IMG/VR virus record: IMGVR_UViG_3300027779_002373
Location: 1 to 32,014 of that record
Length of the DNA: 32,014 nt
Reading direction: 5' to 3' (one strand)
Origin: a virus
Every line of letters starts with the position of its first letter. Position 1 is the stretch's first letter. The position numbers and the translations under genes were made by a program. Below, one piece after another: positions 6,296 to 14,393 of this stretch. The notes under the pieces are model-generated. The model had not been told where the DNA came from, made no database searches, and saw nothing but the letters and a program-made list of their open reading frames with translations.

Positions 6296-7765
6296 CTAAT
6301 CAATCTGAGCTTTCTGTATTTTACCATGAAAATCTATAGTAACAGTTTTCCATTCAGTACAACTATCAAACATAGTTTGTCCTGCGTCTCTGTGACCATT
6401 ACCTGTCGATTTTAGACCACCAAAGGGTGAATGCACTTGAGCACCAATACAACTCGTATTAACGTAAAAAAGACCAACTTCAACATCTTTTGCAGCCTGC
6501 ATCGCAAAATTAATATCACTAGTATAGATAGCTGCACTCAATCCATAACACGTATTATTGATTTGCCAGATTGCTTCATTTGGATTTGTGAAAGTAGTCA
6601 TAGCAACTACAGGTCCGAAGATTTCTTCTTGCATTAATGGATCATTAATATCAACACTATCAAAAATAGTTGGTTCAAAAAAGTATCCATTAGGAAGATT
6701 TATATTAACAAACCCACCACAAACCAAATTCGTTCCTCTCTCTAATGCTTCTACAACAAACTTCTCTACTTTCTTCAAAGCTTTCTCATTAATAAGAGGT
6801 CCTACATCAACACCATTATCAAGACCATTACCAAGTGTTAACAATTTTGTTTTTTCTACTAACTTTACTATAAACTCTTCTTTAACATCTTCATGAACAA
6901 ATACTCTTGAACATGCGGTACATCTTTGTCCGGCTGTTCCAAACGCACCAAAAACAATTCCTTCGACTGCAAGATCAAGATCAGCATCTTTATCTACAAT
7001 GATACCATTCTTACCACCCATCTCTAATGAATATTGTTTACCATGTTCAGCACATGCGGTTGCAATCACTTTACCTGTTGTTGTCGAACCTGTAAAAGAT
7101 ATCATGTTAACATCTTTATTATAAACAAGTGGTAATCCTGCTGTTGGGCCATAACCAGTTACAACATTAAATACACCAGCTGGTAGACCTGCTTCAATAA
7201 AAGCTTCTGTCAACTTAATAACAGACCACGAAGTATCTTCTGCTGGTTTAATAACCATTGTATTACCTGCAACCAATGCTGGGAATGTTTTCCATGATGG
7301 GATTGCCATTGGAAAATTCCAAGGAGTAATTGCACCAATAACTCCAATTGGTTGTCTAATGGTCATTATCATTTGATCTTTTAATTCAGAAGGATTTGTT
7401 TCACCAGATAAACGTCTACCCTCACCGGCTGCATAATATGCCATATCTATTGCTTCTTGAACATCACCTCTAGTTTCAGCAAGAATCTTACCCATCTCTT
7501 GGGTCATACCTTTAGCAATACATTCTTTATCACGTTCAAGAATCTGTGCTGCTCTAAAAAGAATCTCTGCACGTTTAGGTGCAGGAGTATTCTTCCACAT
7601 CTTAAATGCATCTTTAGCAAAACCAACAGCTAAATCCACATCTTCTTGACTACTATCCTGAAACTCACCAACAAATTCCCTAAAATCTGCAGGATTATAA
7701 GATTTGAATGTTCTAGCCTGTGAACATTCCATCCACATACCACCAATGTAGTTTTTGTAAATCAT
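6296..7765 (-). CDS. NAD(P)+-dependent aldehyde dehydrogenase
   Basis: 489 residues, full length for the ALDH superfamily. Key residues are present: ITPWNFP with Asn150, KPAEDTS for cofactor binding, [15 protein letters not shown] with general-base Glu248, GQRCTACS with nucleophile Cys282, and EEIFGPV. The enzyme oxidises an aldehyde to an acid with reduction of NAD(P)+. Substrate cannot be read from sequence; semialdehyde dehydrogenases are the nearest look-alikes. A saccharopine/lysine-dehydrogenase-like gene at 29495-30619 would produce aminoadipate semialdehyde, one possible substrate. ATG 7765 follows AAGGAGTGATGAT, with the ribosome-binding site overlapping the previous stop. A complete aldehyde dehydrogenase is an unusual auxiliary gene for a T4-like phage. 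Confidence 0.93.
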   Translation of the reverse strand: MIYKNYIGGMWMECSQARTFKSYNPADFREFVGEFQDSSQEDVDLAVGFAKDAFKMWKNTPAPKRAEILFRAAQILERDKECIAKGMTQEMGKILAETRGDVQEAIDMAYYAAGEGRRLSGETNPSELKDQMIMTIRQPIGVIGAITPWNFPMAIPSWKTFPALVAGNTMVIKPAEDTSWSVIKLTEAFIEAGLPAGVFNVVTGYGPTAGLPLVYNKDVNMISFTGSTTTGKVIATACAEHGKQYSLEMGGKNGIIVDKDADLDLAVEGIVFGAFGTAGQRCTACSRVFVHEDVKEEFIVKLVEKTKLLTLGNGLDNGVDVGPLINEKALKKVEKFVVEALERGTNLVCGGFVNINLPNGYFFEPTIFDSVDINDPLMQEEIFGPVVAMTTFTNPNEAIWQINNTCYGLSAAIYTSDINFAMQAAKDVEVGLFYVNTSCIGAQVHSPFGGLKSTGNGHRDAGQTMFDSCTEWKTVTIDFHGKIQKAQID

Positions 7766-7769
7766 ATCA

Positions 7770-8045
7770 TCACTCCTTTATATAACAACCAAAAGGTGCA
7801 TCACAATCAACGTAAACATAATTAAGTTTGCCGTCTGATTTTCCCTTAACAGTTTTGTCTATAGCATATGATGTAAACTTAATTCCACCACCAACACAAA
7901 TATCTTTTGTTCCATTTGTATCAACCTGACATTCTTCTAACGATGAATAATGATTTTTCTCTACATAAGGTCCATCTTCAAACCAAGCAGGTTGTGCAAT
8001 ATAGCTTCCCCAAACGACACTCAAAATTGCTATGATACCAGACAT
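7770..8045 (-). CDS. Small exported or membrane-anchored cysteine protein, 91 aa
   Basis: 91 residues, with an N-terminal hydrophobic stretch (GIIAILSVVWGSYIA) that is a signal peptide or anchor. Four cysteines follow (ECQVD, DICVG, VDCDA, FGCYI), enough for two disulfides, suggesting a periplasmic domain. AAAGGAG precedes ATG 8045. Its last codons carry the ribosome-binding site of the aldehyde dehydrogenase gene, so the two are co-translated. No family recognised. Confidence 0.65.
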   Translation of the reverse strand: MSGIIAILSVVWGSYIAQPAWFEDGPYVEKNHYSSLEECQVDTNGTKDICVGGGIKFTSYAIDKTVKGKSDGKLNYVYVDCDAPFGCYIKE

Positions 8046-8093
8046 AATAAATCTCCTTTAATAATAATATTTAAATAACTTCCACTCTCCCTA

Positions 8094-8495
8094 TCATGCT
8101 CCTCTAGTAATTGCAACTATTTTGTTAATTTGTTTCTGAACAATAGTTGTTCTATTGGGCCACTTAATATATTCATTCTCTGGATTCTTCATCAAGTTAT
8201 GTAACAGAGGCAATACTAGTTTTTCTAATTTCTTCATCTGATCTTTATAAACCTCTTCTAGTTCTGCTTTTCTTTTTTCAAAAAGAACCTCGTATGATGA
8301 ATCATCTTCTCTCAACTTAAGCAACTTATCAATCTTAGTTTCCAATGCACCAGTTTCTTGTTGAGTTGCTTTTGCTACTTTCTCTTGTACAGCTGTCTCA
8401 AACTCTTGTACTTCATCCTCATCTACTGTTGTAAATCCGAAATCATAATTTAATTCTATATCATCTATACTGTCTAAATCAAAATCTCCTGCCAT
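8094..8495 (-). CDS. Hypothetical acidic coiled-coil protein, 133 aa
   Basis: The first 35 residues are very acidic (DFDLDSIDDIELNYDFGF), followed by long charged helices with heptad-like spacing (KLLKLREDDSS, KAELEEVYKDQMKKLEKLV) and a basic end (WPNRTTIVQKQINKIVAITRG). Proteins of this style occur in marine T4-like phages, but I cannot name a function. ATG 8495 is preceded by AGGAGAAACAAA, and the gene directly follows the exonuclease gene, so it may belong to the replication/recombination set. Confidence 0.65.
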   Translation of the reverse strand: MAGDFDLDSIDDIELNYDFGFTTVDEDEVQEFETAVQEKVAKATQQETGALETKIDKLLKLREDDSSYEVLFEKRKAELEEVYKDQMKKLEKLVLPLLHNLMKNPENEYIKWPNRTTIVQKQINKIVAITRGA

Positions 8496-8505
8496 TTTGT
8501 TTCTC

Positions 8506-9204
8506 CTATAAGGGTTGATGTGACATACTGGCTACATGTGGATTTGTTTTCATAATATCCAGTAACTTCCCCAACCACTCGTCCGCATCTTTTGCTGGTT
8601 TCTTGAACACTTGTACATCAAATGATTCCACACAAGCAATTAAGATAACAATTTGTTCTACCTCTAATCCTGTCATTTCTTCAAAGGCTTGTTTGTAGAA
8701 AAATGTCTGCATATAATAATTATCGATCCACGATTCTTTTTTTGGTTTACGTGATGTCTTGAAATCTATTATACTCAATTTTCCATTATAATCTGCAATA
8801 CAATCACAAGTTCCTGCAACACGTAATGAATCAGAAAATAATGGAATTTCTAATCCTACTATATTATTTAAGTTACTAAGTAAAAAACGTAGACGATTGA
8901 ATGTATCTACAATCTTCTTGTCCTCATTCTCTAATTTAATAATATAATTAGACAAGTAAAACTCAGCCAGTTGATGAACTGAAGTCCCGATATGTGCAGA
9001 CTCTTTAGAAATACGTTTGGCCTCTTTCTCACCAACTTTTTCTTTCCAAGCTTTAAGACCTAAATTTTCTTGTTGAGATAATACTGATGTTATACTTGGA
9101 TAATGATTACCATCAGGGGTCAAATAATATCTAATACCATTTTTTTCTACACGTTCTGGGATTTCAAAATCACCAACATCATTTCTATGTATAAACTTCT
9201 TCAT
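8506..9204 (-). CDS. PD-(D/E)XK exonuclease, RecB/Cas4-like
   Basis: 232 residues. The nuclease core is readable: HIGTSVHQLAE with His77, GLEIPL with Glu119, GTCDCIADY with Asp134, LSIIDFKTS with Asp147 and Lys149, and a later YYMQTFFYKQ with Gln166, the classic RecB-nuclease arrangement. YPSITSVLSQ near the N-terminus is typical of this phage family. Likely role is resection of DNA ends or degradation during phage replication/recombination. No iron-sulfur cysteine set of the Cas4 kind is seen. The gene overlaps the cyclic-nucleotide-binding gene by four bases. Confidence 0.85.
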   Translation of the reverse strand: MKKFIHRNDVGDFEIPERVEKNGIRYYLTPDGNHYPSITSVLSQQENLGLKAWKEKVGEKEAKRISKESAHIGTSVHQLAEFYLSNYIIKLENEDKKIVDTFNRLRFLLSNLNNIVGLEIPLFSDSLRVAGTCDCIADYNGKLSIIDFKTSRKPKKESWIDNYYMQTFFYKQAFEEMTGLEVEQIVILIACVESFDVQVFKKPAKDADEWLGKLLDIMKTNPHVASMSHQPL

Positions 9205-9536
9205 TTATTATTACTCATTTTATCAAGCAACTGACCCATCCGAATACAAACAATTTTCAATATGGGTATCAATGCTTTTGGGTTATGTTCCATAAACAAT
9301 GCAGCCTCATGTTCTTTAATAACACGAAGTGTACAATCAGTTACAGCTTTAACTGAAGCACTTCTCGGTATATGCTGTAACCAACCAAGTTCGCCAAAGA
9401 TTTCATTTTTACCAAGTATAGCAAGTACTTCATCATTCTTTGTTACTTCACATTGACCACTTTCTATTATATATGCATCACGATCAGTATTGCCTTCCTT
9501 GAGAACTAATTGTCCTTTCTTGAAATATTTTATCAT
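9201..9536 (-). CDS. Single-domain cyclic-nucleotide-binding-like protein
   Basis: 111 residues that form one CNB domain: KKGQLVLKEGN, AYIIESGQCEV, the phosphate-binding-cassette region FGELGWLQHIPRSASVKA, and a C-terminal helix. The FGE...RSASV signature that binds the cyclic-nucleotide phosphate is intact, so ligand binding is plausible. There is no DNA-binding or kinase domain, unlike CRP or PKA; it may sequester a cyclic nucleotide or act as a regulatory subunit of a host or phage partner. ATG 9536 has no ribosome-binding site and lies exactly where the promoter at 9543-9571 should start transcription, so the mRNA is probably leaderless. Confidence 0.82.
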   Translation of the reverse strand: MIKYFKKGQLVLKEGNTDRDAYIIESGQCEVTKNDEVLAILGKNEIFGELGWLQHIPRSASVKAVTDCTLRVIKEHEAALFMEHNPKALIPILKIVCIRMGQLLDKMSNNK

Positions 9537-9542
9537 GATGTA

Positions 9543-9571
9543 ATTATATCAAAATAAAGTTAATAATACAA
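9543..9571 (-). promoter_or_regulatory. Extended -10 sigma70-type promoter, leaderless start
   Basis: CCTTGTAT, 17-base spacer, TGATATAAT on the minus strand. Six bases separate the -10 from ATG 9536, so the predicted first transcribed base is the A of the start codon. Confidence 0.8.
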
Positions 9572-9588
9572 GGAAAACCTTCTGGTAT

Positions 9589-9663
9589 CTATATCAAGGA
9601 TAACAGGTAAATAGATCCCAGGAGTATCCCTATCCATAGTATTAACATTAATGCTGTCTTCAT
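9589..9663 (-). CDS. Tiny membrane peptide, 24 aa
   Basis: ATG 9663 overlaps the PurM stop as ATGA and has GGAGAG nine bases upstream; 24 codons run to TAG at 9589. The peptide MKTALMLILWIGILL plus GSIYLLSLI is a single hydrophobic segment. Coupled translation and a good ribosome-binding site support it; function unknown. Confidence 0.5.
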   Translation of the reverse strand: MKTALMLILWIGILLGSIYLLSLI

Positions 9664-10610
9664 GTTATGTTCTCTCCATTTACAATAACTGATGATTCAA
9701 ATAAACTCTCTCTTACATCACCAATTACTTTAGAACCACTCATCACACTAAGGGCCACATTACGATCTTTTGGTTTAACAATGACCATCATCCCAATTCC
9801 CATATTAAATGTTGTATACATTTCTTGATGGGAGAAACATGTTTCGATGTCTGTAAAAACTTCCTGTGTAACCTCATGCTTAATATTATAAGTTAAATTC
9901 TTATGTGGTATTCTCTCCAAATTTCTAAATCCACCACCAGTAATATTAATGATAGCAGAAGGTCTAATTCTTGTCATCAATGAGTTAATATCATTACAAT
10001 AAATTTTGGTTGGAAGTAAGATACTTTCACCCATGGCAATATTATCATTACGATATTCTAGTCTATCATATAATGCTGTCCAACCATTTGCATGAAGTCC
10101 ATTAGATTCTAAACCAATAATAACATCACCATCTTCAACTCTACTACCATCTACAATAAAACTATCATTTGGAATAATACCATAAGCTGAACCAGAGATG
10201 TGAAATTTAGTTTCAGTCAATACTTCTGTTTCACCACCAGAAAGAATAACAAAATTATCATTACAAGATTTGATTATACCATCAATAACCTCAGGAACAA
10301 TATGAGCATGATCTTTATCTGTTGTAATGTGATTTTGGAATCCAACAGGATTTGCACCAACACATAACAAATCATTAATGTTCATAGCAAAACAATCAAC
10401 TCCTATAATATCACATGATGAATGGTTTATTATATGTTCTACTTTACTACCAACACCATCTGTTGTTGATGCAAGATATTGTCCATTATGAATGTCAATA
10501 ATACTTGCAAAATAATTTGGTGTTCCAACCGATTGAAAAAAACTAGAACTATTTGAAAATGAATTAACATTTATTCTATCCACGACACTTTGTGTAATTT
10601 CATCTAACAT
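9660..10610 (-). CDS. purM: Phosphoribosylformylglycinamidine cyclo-ligase (AIR synthetase, PurM)
   Basis: 316 residues, slightly shorter than bacterial PurM (about 345). Family motifs: TTDGVGSK at 49-56, VDCFAMNINDLLCVGANP, ILSGGETEVLTE, SNGLHANGW and ITGGGFRNLERIP. The enzyme converts FGAM to AIR with ATP in purine synthesis. PurM is a known auxiliary gene of marine T4-like phages and would raise purine supply for genome replication. AAAGGAG... precedes ATG 10610. It follows the coiled-coil membrane protein gene and ends in an ATGA overlap with a tiny membrane peptide. The GGETA motif of cellular enzymes reads GGETE here, a small change near the active site. Confidence 0.95.
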   Translation of the reverse strand: MLDEITQSVVDRINVNSFSNSSSFFQSVGTPNYFASIIDIHNGQYLASTTDGVGSKVEHIINHSSCDIIGVDCFAMNINDLLCVGANPVGFQNHITTDKDHAHIVPEVIDGIIKSCNDNFVILSGGETEVLTETKFHISGSAYGIIPNDSFIVDGSRVEDGDVIIGLESNGLHANGWTALYDRLEYRNDNIAMGESILLPTKIYCNDINSLMTRIRPSAIINITGGGFRNLERIPHKNLTYNIKHEVTQEVFTDIETCFSHQEMYTTFNMGIGMMVIVKPKDRNVALSVMSGSKVIGDVRESLFESSVIVNGENIT

Positions 10611-10624
10611 TATAAAAACTCCTT

Positions 10625-11212
10625 TTATTTTGTTTTACTCATAGCAGCTAGAGGATTCTCTAATGCTTTTGTAATCTTCCTATCAATTTTTTTCTCTAAA
10701 GTCTCAATCTGAGAATCAACTTTAGTCAACTTATCATCCCATCTTTTTCCTGTTGATGTAATCAGTTCACGAATATCTTTATTAGTAGATGTAATCAACT
10801 GTCTTATCTCACTCTCAGCAGTTCTCATAGCTTGTCGAGTTTCCAAACCATCTGATCTTGATCGTTTATCTATTGCAGAGATTTGATCCATAACTTCCCC
10901 GACATCTCCCTTGATATCTGTCCGAATATCTCTTGCAGTTTCTTGAGCATCAGATACAAGTTCTTTTAATGCACCAAGTTCAGTATTAATTGTAGTTCGT
11001 TGTTCTTTAATTAATGTTTTCATAACTTCTATGCGTTTATCAAATCCAGATAAATCAGGTGCCACATACTTAGATATCTTTGCCTCCATATCTTCGTATC
11101 TTTTGAACAATTCAAACCCACCCCATAATCCACCACCCATAGTTCCTAACAACGAAATTATAATGAAAAGCTTACCACCTGTTGCTTTTATTCCTCCGTA
11201 TTCAACTTGCAT
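10625..11212 (-). CDS. Membrane-anchored coiled-coil protein
   Basis: 195 residues: short polar N-terminus, one membrane segment at about 14-35 (KLFIIISLLGTMGGGLWGGF), then about 150 residues of charged helix with internal repetition (ELITSTGKRWDDKL versus QLITSTNKDIRELI) and a basic end. The topology resembles N-anchored coiled-coil proteins such as inner-membrane spanins or holin-associated proteins, but a spanin assignment is unsupported. It directly follows the IscA-like gene with no strong ribosome-binding site of its own, so it is probably translationally coupled. Similar anchored coiled-coils are common in marine T4-like phages. Confidence 0.7.
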   Translation of the reverse strand: MQVEYGGIKATGGKLFIIISLLGTMGGGLWGGFELFKRYEDMEAKISKYVAPDLSGFDKRIEVMKTLIKEQRTTINTELGALKELVSDAQETARDIRTDIKGDVGEVMDQISAIDKRSRSDGLETRQAMRTAESEIRQLITSTNKDIRELITSTGKRWDDKLTKVDSQIETLEKKIDRKITKALENPLAAMSKTK

Positions 11213-11213
11213 T

Positions 11214-11546
11214 TTACGTCACCGAGAATGATTCGCCACATCCACAAGTAGATGTTGCCATAGGATTTGAAAATTTAAATCCAGTACCACCAAGACCACC
11301 TGAATAATCAAGTTCCATTCCCTTGAGATAAATGATAGCTTTTCTATCTATTATTATATCAAAGGTATCATATGGTATAACAGTATCATCATCACTTTTC
11401 TTTTCTTGTTCCTCTGCTTCACATACATATGACATCCCAGAACATCCTCCACCTTTTACTGCTAGACGAAGATGAAATCCTGTTGGTAAACTTTCTCTTA
11501 TATGTCGATGAGCTGGATTTGTTAAATATATTATATCTTCTGTCAT
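11214..11546 (-). CDS. A-type iron-sulfur carrier (IscA/HesB/ErpA family)
   Basis: 110 residues, normal for the family. All three conserved cysteines are present: GGGCSGMSY with Cys35 and TCGCGESF with Cys101 and Cys103. The GTGFKFSNP stretch is also typical. A-type carriers receive Fe-S clusters from a scaffold and pass them to apo-proteins, especially 4Fe-4S enzymes. Here the gene overlaps the ferredoxin stop by four bases and closes the block of OFOR subunits, NifU-type scaffold and ferredoxin; the natural clients are those phage proteins. IscA-like genes occur in other T4-like marine phages, but not usually with such clients beside them. Confidence 0.93.
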   Translation of the reverse strand: MTEDIIYLTNPAHRHIRESLPTGFHLRLAVKGGGCSGMSYVCEAEEQEKKSDDDTVIPYDTFDIIIDRKAIIYLKGMELDYSGGLGGTGFKFSNPMATSTCGCGESFSVT

Positions 11547-11881
11547 AGATTTGCGTTCTTTCTATCAGGGTTTCTAAAGAGTGAAGTCATATTTGTTAAA
11601 TCATCCAATACTGGAAAATCACTATCAGGATGTAGAGTGACTGCTCTTGCTAATAACACTTCTTCCGTCTCAACTATATCTTCATCTGGAATACAACAAT
11701 CTACGGGACAGACTTCTTGACAAGCTTCTTCTCCATGAAAACCTACACATTCTGTACACAACTCTGGATCAATATAATAGAAATCAAGGTTTTCACCTGA
11801 GCCATCATCTATTGCATCGTTGGGGCATTCTGGTTCACAAACACCACAATTGATACATTCATCAGTTATTATTGTTGCCAT
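11543..11881 (-). CDS. 2[4Fe-4S] ferredoxin, Alvin/YfhL type
   Basis: 112 residues from ATG 11881, preferred over TTG 11887 because AAGGAG lies nine bases before it. Cluster I ligands: CINCGVCEPECP (Cys9, 12, 15, 19). Cluster II has the eight-residue insertion of Alvin-type ferredoxins: CTEC at 42-45, then Cys54 and Cys58 before VCPVDC. Two extra cysteines follow. These ferredoxins work at very low potential. It is the obvious electron partner of the OFOR encoded just upstream. Downstream it overlaps the A-type carrier. The C-terminal 50 residues beyond the fold (EEVLLARAVTLHPDSDF) match bacterial relatives. Confidence 0.95.
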   Translation of the reverse strand: MATIITDECINCGVCEPECPNDAIDDGSGENLDFYYIDPELCTECVGFHGEEACQEVCPVDCCIPDEDIVETEEVLLARAVTLHPDSDFPVLDDLTNMTSLFRNPDRKNANL

Positions 11882-11887
11882 ATTCAA

Positions 11888-12058
11888 TTACTCCTTTTTA
11901 AATTTTCGATTTTTAATCTTCATTAGTGTTCCTTCTTTACAATATTGACATCTACCAAGTTTGTCTGACCCACATTCTGTTAGTAGACAAATAATAATTT
12001 TATTACATTTTATATTATTGCATTTAAAAGTAAATACATATGGAGGACCTTTCAGCAT
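11888..12058 (-). CDS. Small zinc-ribbon-like protein, 56 aa
   Basis: ATG 12058 to TAA 11888 gives 56 residues that fill the interval between the NifU-type gene and ferredoxin. Cysteines are arranged CNNIKC, then C and C, then CQYC, a plausible zinc or metal-binding ribbon; the tail is basic (KIKNRKFKKE). A ribosome-binding site AAAAGG lies eight bases upstream, but both it and the AUG fall inside a perfect 7-bp hairpin, so expression may be controlled by RNA folding. Its last codons form the ribosome-binding site (AAGGAG) of the ferredoxin. No family recognised; a role with the neighbouring Fe-S proteins is inferred from position. Confidence 0.6.
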   Translation of the reverse strand: MLKGPPYVFTFKCNNIKCNKIIICLLTECGSDKLGRCQYCKEGTLMKIKNRKFKKE

Positions 12059-12125
12059 GCTAAAGGCCTTTTAGCAGGTGGTGGGATTCCAAACCGTTTC
12101 TGCCACGTGTAGAAGGGTCCTCCAT
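12040..12125. repeat. 10-bp perfect inverted repeat closing an 86-base structured element
   Basis: ATGGAGGACC (12040-12049) and GGTCCTCCAT (12116-12125) are perfect complements. Between them lies a 7-bp perfect hairpin (TGCTAAA/TTTAGCA at 12058-12076) and a weaker TTCT/AGAA hairpin. The minus-strand RNA can therefore fold into a multi-branch, cloverleaf-like shape just after the NifU stop and over the start of the 56-aa gene. It lacks tRNA consensus bases. It may act as a translational control, processing or partial termination element. Confidence 0.6.
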
Positions 12126-12136
12126 CATTTCATATA

Positions 12137-12577
12137 TTATTTCCTTCTTTCAGCCATTTGTTGTTCATAAGTAAGACCACCAAACGGATGTATTTGTTGA
12201 GTTTGTGACGGGGTATCAGCATAGGCATTAGTAGGTATAACCACAGCCTCTGGAAATACATTCTGTCGTATTGCACGTTCTATCCCTGATAGTGTTGCCC
12301 CTGCTGATGAAGGACAACTACCACATGCTCCTTGATATGAAATAATAACTTCATTACCTCTAACCAAGTCTAATTCCAAATCTCCCCCATCTCCTTGAAG
12401 TGCTGGCCTAATTGCTTTATCAAATAGGGCATCAATAGCTTCGTATTTTTCAACGTCCGACATTACATTATCCATTTTAGTTTCTCCAAATTTTGGAAAT
12501 GGTTTATTATTACCATCTGGTACAAGAACTGGTTTGTGAGTATATCCAACAGGATTGCCCATAGAGTCTTTAATCAT
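12137..12577 (-). CDS. NifU C-terminal-domain Fe-S scaffold (Nfu type)
   Basis: 146 residues. The Nfu domain occupies about 45-115: IRPALQGDGGDLELDLV, then the cluster-binding ACGSCPSSAGATLSGIE with Cys85 and Cys88. Dimeric Nfu proteins hold a 4Fe-4S cluster and deliver it to clients. The first 40 residues (NPVGYTHKPVLVPDG...) and the last 30 are extra and unrecognised. ATG overlaps the stop of the second beta-subunit gene (ATGA), so it is made with the OFOR. With the A-type carrier it gives the block its own late-stage 4Fe-4S assembly, sensible for a cluster-dependent, oxygen-sensitive enzyme. Confidence 0.92.
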   Translation of the reverse strand: MIKDSMGNPVGYTHKPVLVPDGNNKPFPKFGETKMDNVMSDVEKYEAIDALFDKAIRPALQGDGGDLELDLVRGNEVIISYQGACGSCPSSAGATLSGIERAIRQNVFPEAVVIPTNAYADTPSQTQQIHPFGGLTYEQQMAERRK

Positions 12578-13461
12578 ATCTTTGCCAGCTTTGCCTTTTT
12601 CCTATCTGCCTTTTCTTTTGCTTCAATCTCATCTAGGTATGCTTTTGCTCGATCTGAAAAATGTTCTTCAAAACCATAGTTCTTCTTCTCCATATCAAAT
12701 GCATCCTGCATTACATCAGGAGTAGGAATTGAATACTCAATATTGCATGATGTATAAGCTTGAACATAAGTAGAACCAAATTCTCTTGCTATGAGTATTG
12801 CTCGTCTAGTGGTTCTAACTACTCGTGCAGGGTTAGTAGGAACAACTCTAGCGATATAGTCCAATTTAGCAACTTTGGCCAATCCCATCATATCCATTTT
12901 TTCATCTATCTTACCTCTAGGAGACATCTTCATTACTTGTCCCTGTTGAGTCATACCACTTTCCTGTCCACCAGTATTTCCATAAGTTTCATTATCTAAC
13001 ATAATAGTTGCAAACTTTTCGTGTCGAAACCAACTATGCATAAGACCTTGAAAACCAATATCAACTAATCCACCATCACCACACATTACAATAACGTCTT
13101 TCTTTTGATCTGGAAATCTTAATTCTAAACCTCTCTTCAAACCAGATGCAACAGCATTCGTATCACCATAGTTACCATAGATGAATGGAACATTACCTTG
13201 TGATATTGCTAGTCTACCACATCCTGCTGTTCCAACAAAAATGGTATGCTCTGGTTGTGGTAATGCAAGAAACACAAGTCTAATAAATAAAGTCATCGCA
13301 CATCCTGCACACATAGGATGCTCTTCTATTAACTCCTTGAATTTACCCATGTCCGCAACTTTTTTCTTTTTACCGTATTGACCATGTTCAATTAAATCAC
13401 GATATTCAATAGGCAAATGTTTAAAAAATCCAGGTGCTGGTTTTACAGTATCTAAGGACAT
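12574..13461 (-). CDS. 2-oxoacid:ferredoxin oxidoreductase, beta-type subunit (second copy)
   Basis: 295 residues, typical beta length. TPP/Mg motif GDGG at 128-131 with the following DN at 156-157 (LDNETYGNTGGQ). Cluster ligands are in place: CAGC (Cys51, Cys54), TAGCGR (Cys81) and YTSC (Cys239). These features match pyruvate or 2-oxoglutarate:ferredoxin oxidoreductase beta subunits, which carry the thiamine diphosphate and proximal 4Fe-4S cluster. It starts one base inside the end of a related but clearly different beta gene. The C-terminus is lysine-rich (KEKADRKKAKLAK). Intact motifs argue against a decaying duplicate; it may be an alternative specificity subunit or pair with the other beta. 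Confidence 0.93.
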   Translation of the reverse strand: MSLDTVKPAPGFFKHLPIEYRDLIEHGQYGKKKKVADMGKFKELIEEHPMCAGCAMTLFIRLVFLALPQPEHTIFVGTAGCGRLAISQGNVPFIYGNYGDTNAVASGLKRGLELRFPDQKKDVIVMCGDGGLVDIGFQGLMHSWFRHEKFATIMLDNETYGNTGGQESGMTQQGQVMKMSPRGKIDEKMDMMGLAKVAKLDYIARVVPTNPARVVRTTRRAILIAREFGSTYVQAYTSCNIEYSIPTPDVMQDAFDMEKKNYGFEEHFSDRAKAYLDEIEAKEKADRKKAKLAKI

Positions 13462-14393
13462 TAGGCCACCGCCTTTGAAGGATTCTTAAAATTTATACTT
13501 TTCGCAAGTTCTTTTGCAGCTTTCTTCCTTTCTTTCTTATCTGCTTTCAATCTATCTATAACAACTTGTGCTGCATCTGTTATATATTGTCGTTGCACAA
13601 ATCGTCCACCAATTTGTTCTGAATCTTTCATCTCATCTAATCCTTCCATAGATTGTTTACCAATCTCAAGAATACATGGAGTATAGAGTTGAACAAATGT
13701 AGGTCCGACTTCTCTTGCAATCATCACAGCATTCTGAATAACTTCTTCTACTCTGTTTGGTTTACTTACAGTTAACATAACTGCATATGCACACCCAGCT
13801 TCTCTTGCAATCTCAACCAATCTTACTTTTTCAAACTGTTTGCCCATAGGTGCCATCTTTGCAACGAAACCTTTTTGCATCAAACCAGATTCTTGTCCAC
13901 CTGTATTTGCATAGAGTTCATTATCAAAACAAATAGTAGTAAACTTTTCTTGACGAAACCAAGATTGCATGGTCATATCTAAACCAATATCAACCGTCGC
14001 ACCATCCCCTGCTAAAACTATAACATCCTTTTCAACATCAGGAAATCGTTTCTTCAATGTTCGTTTTAATCCAGATGCAATTGCATTTTGATTACCAAAC
14101 AATGAATGAATATTTTGAACAGCTACATGTGGAAACACTAAACTAGTACAACCTGTAGAACCAACAAACACGGTATCTTCAGGTGCAGGTATTGATGCAA
14201 GAATATATCGAAACGCAATAGACTCTGGACATCCTGCACATAATGAATGTTGTTCGATTAATTCTTTAGACGAACCAATATCTTTCCAACCTCTATCCTG
14301 TTTACCATAAGTTGCACTTTCAACTAACTCATGATATTCAGGAGGCATAATACTTGCAAATTCTTCACACAATTCAATCTTTGCTTTGCTCAT
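13461..14393 (-). CDS. 2-oxoacid:ferredoxin oxidoreductase, beta-type subunit (first copy)
   Basis: 310 residues. TPP motif GDGA at 129-132 with DN at 157-158 (FDNELYANTGGQ); cluster ligands CAGC (Cys52, Cys55), STGC (Cys82) and YTPC (Cys240). The ends are charged and lysine-rich. It resembles the following beta gene in order and motifs (for example IASGLKR, QSWFR.EKF and NTGGQESG) but differs at most positions, so duplication is old or each was acquired separately. In the enzyme the beta subunit binds TPP and joins alpha to cleave a 2-oxoacid, handing electrons to ferredoxin. The start codon overlaps the alpha stop by four bases; AAAGGAG precedes it. Confidence 0.93.
   Translation of the reverse strand: MSKAKIELCEEFASIMPPEYHELVESATYGKQDRGWKDIGSSKELIEQHSLCAGCPESIAFRYILASIPAPEDTVFVGSTGCTSLVFPHVAVQNIHSLFGNQNAIASGLKRTLKKRFPDVEKDVIVLAGDGATVDIGLDMTMQSWFRQEKFTTICFDNELYANTGGQESGLMQKGFVAKMAPMGKQFEKVRLVEIAREAGCAYAVMLTVSKPNRVEEVIQNAVMIAREVGPTFVQLYTPCILEIGKQSMEGLDEMKDSEQIGGRFVQRQYITDAAQVVIDRLKADKKERKKAAKELAKSINFKNPSKAVA

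Noticed and set aside
12040-12125. tRNA gene, because of size and cloverleaf outline
   Set aside because: No T-loop, D-loop or anticodon-arm consensus on either strand, the closing stem is ten pairs long, and a coding frame enters the element.
12574-14393. One beta subunit as a decaying duplicate
   Set aside because: Both have full length, intact TPP motif and all cluster cysteines, and their frames are coupled.
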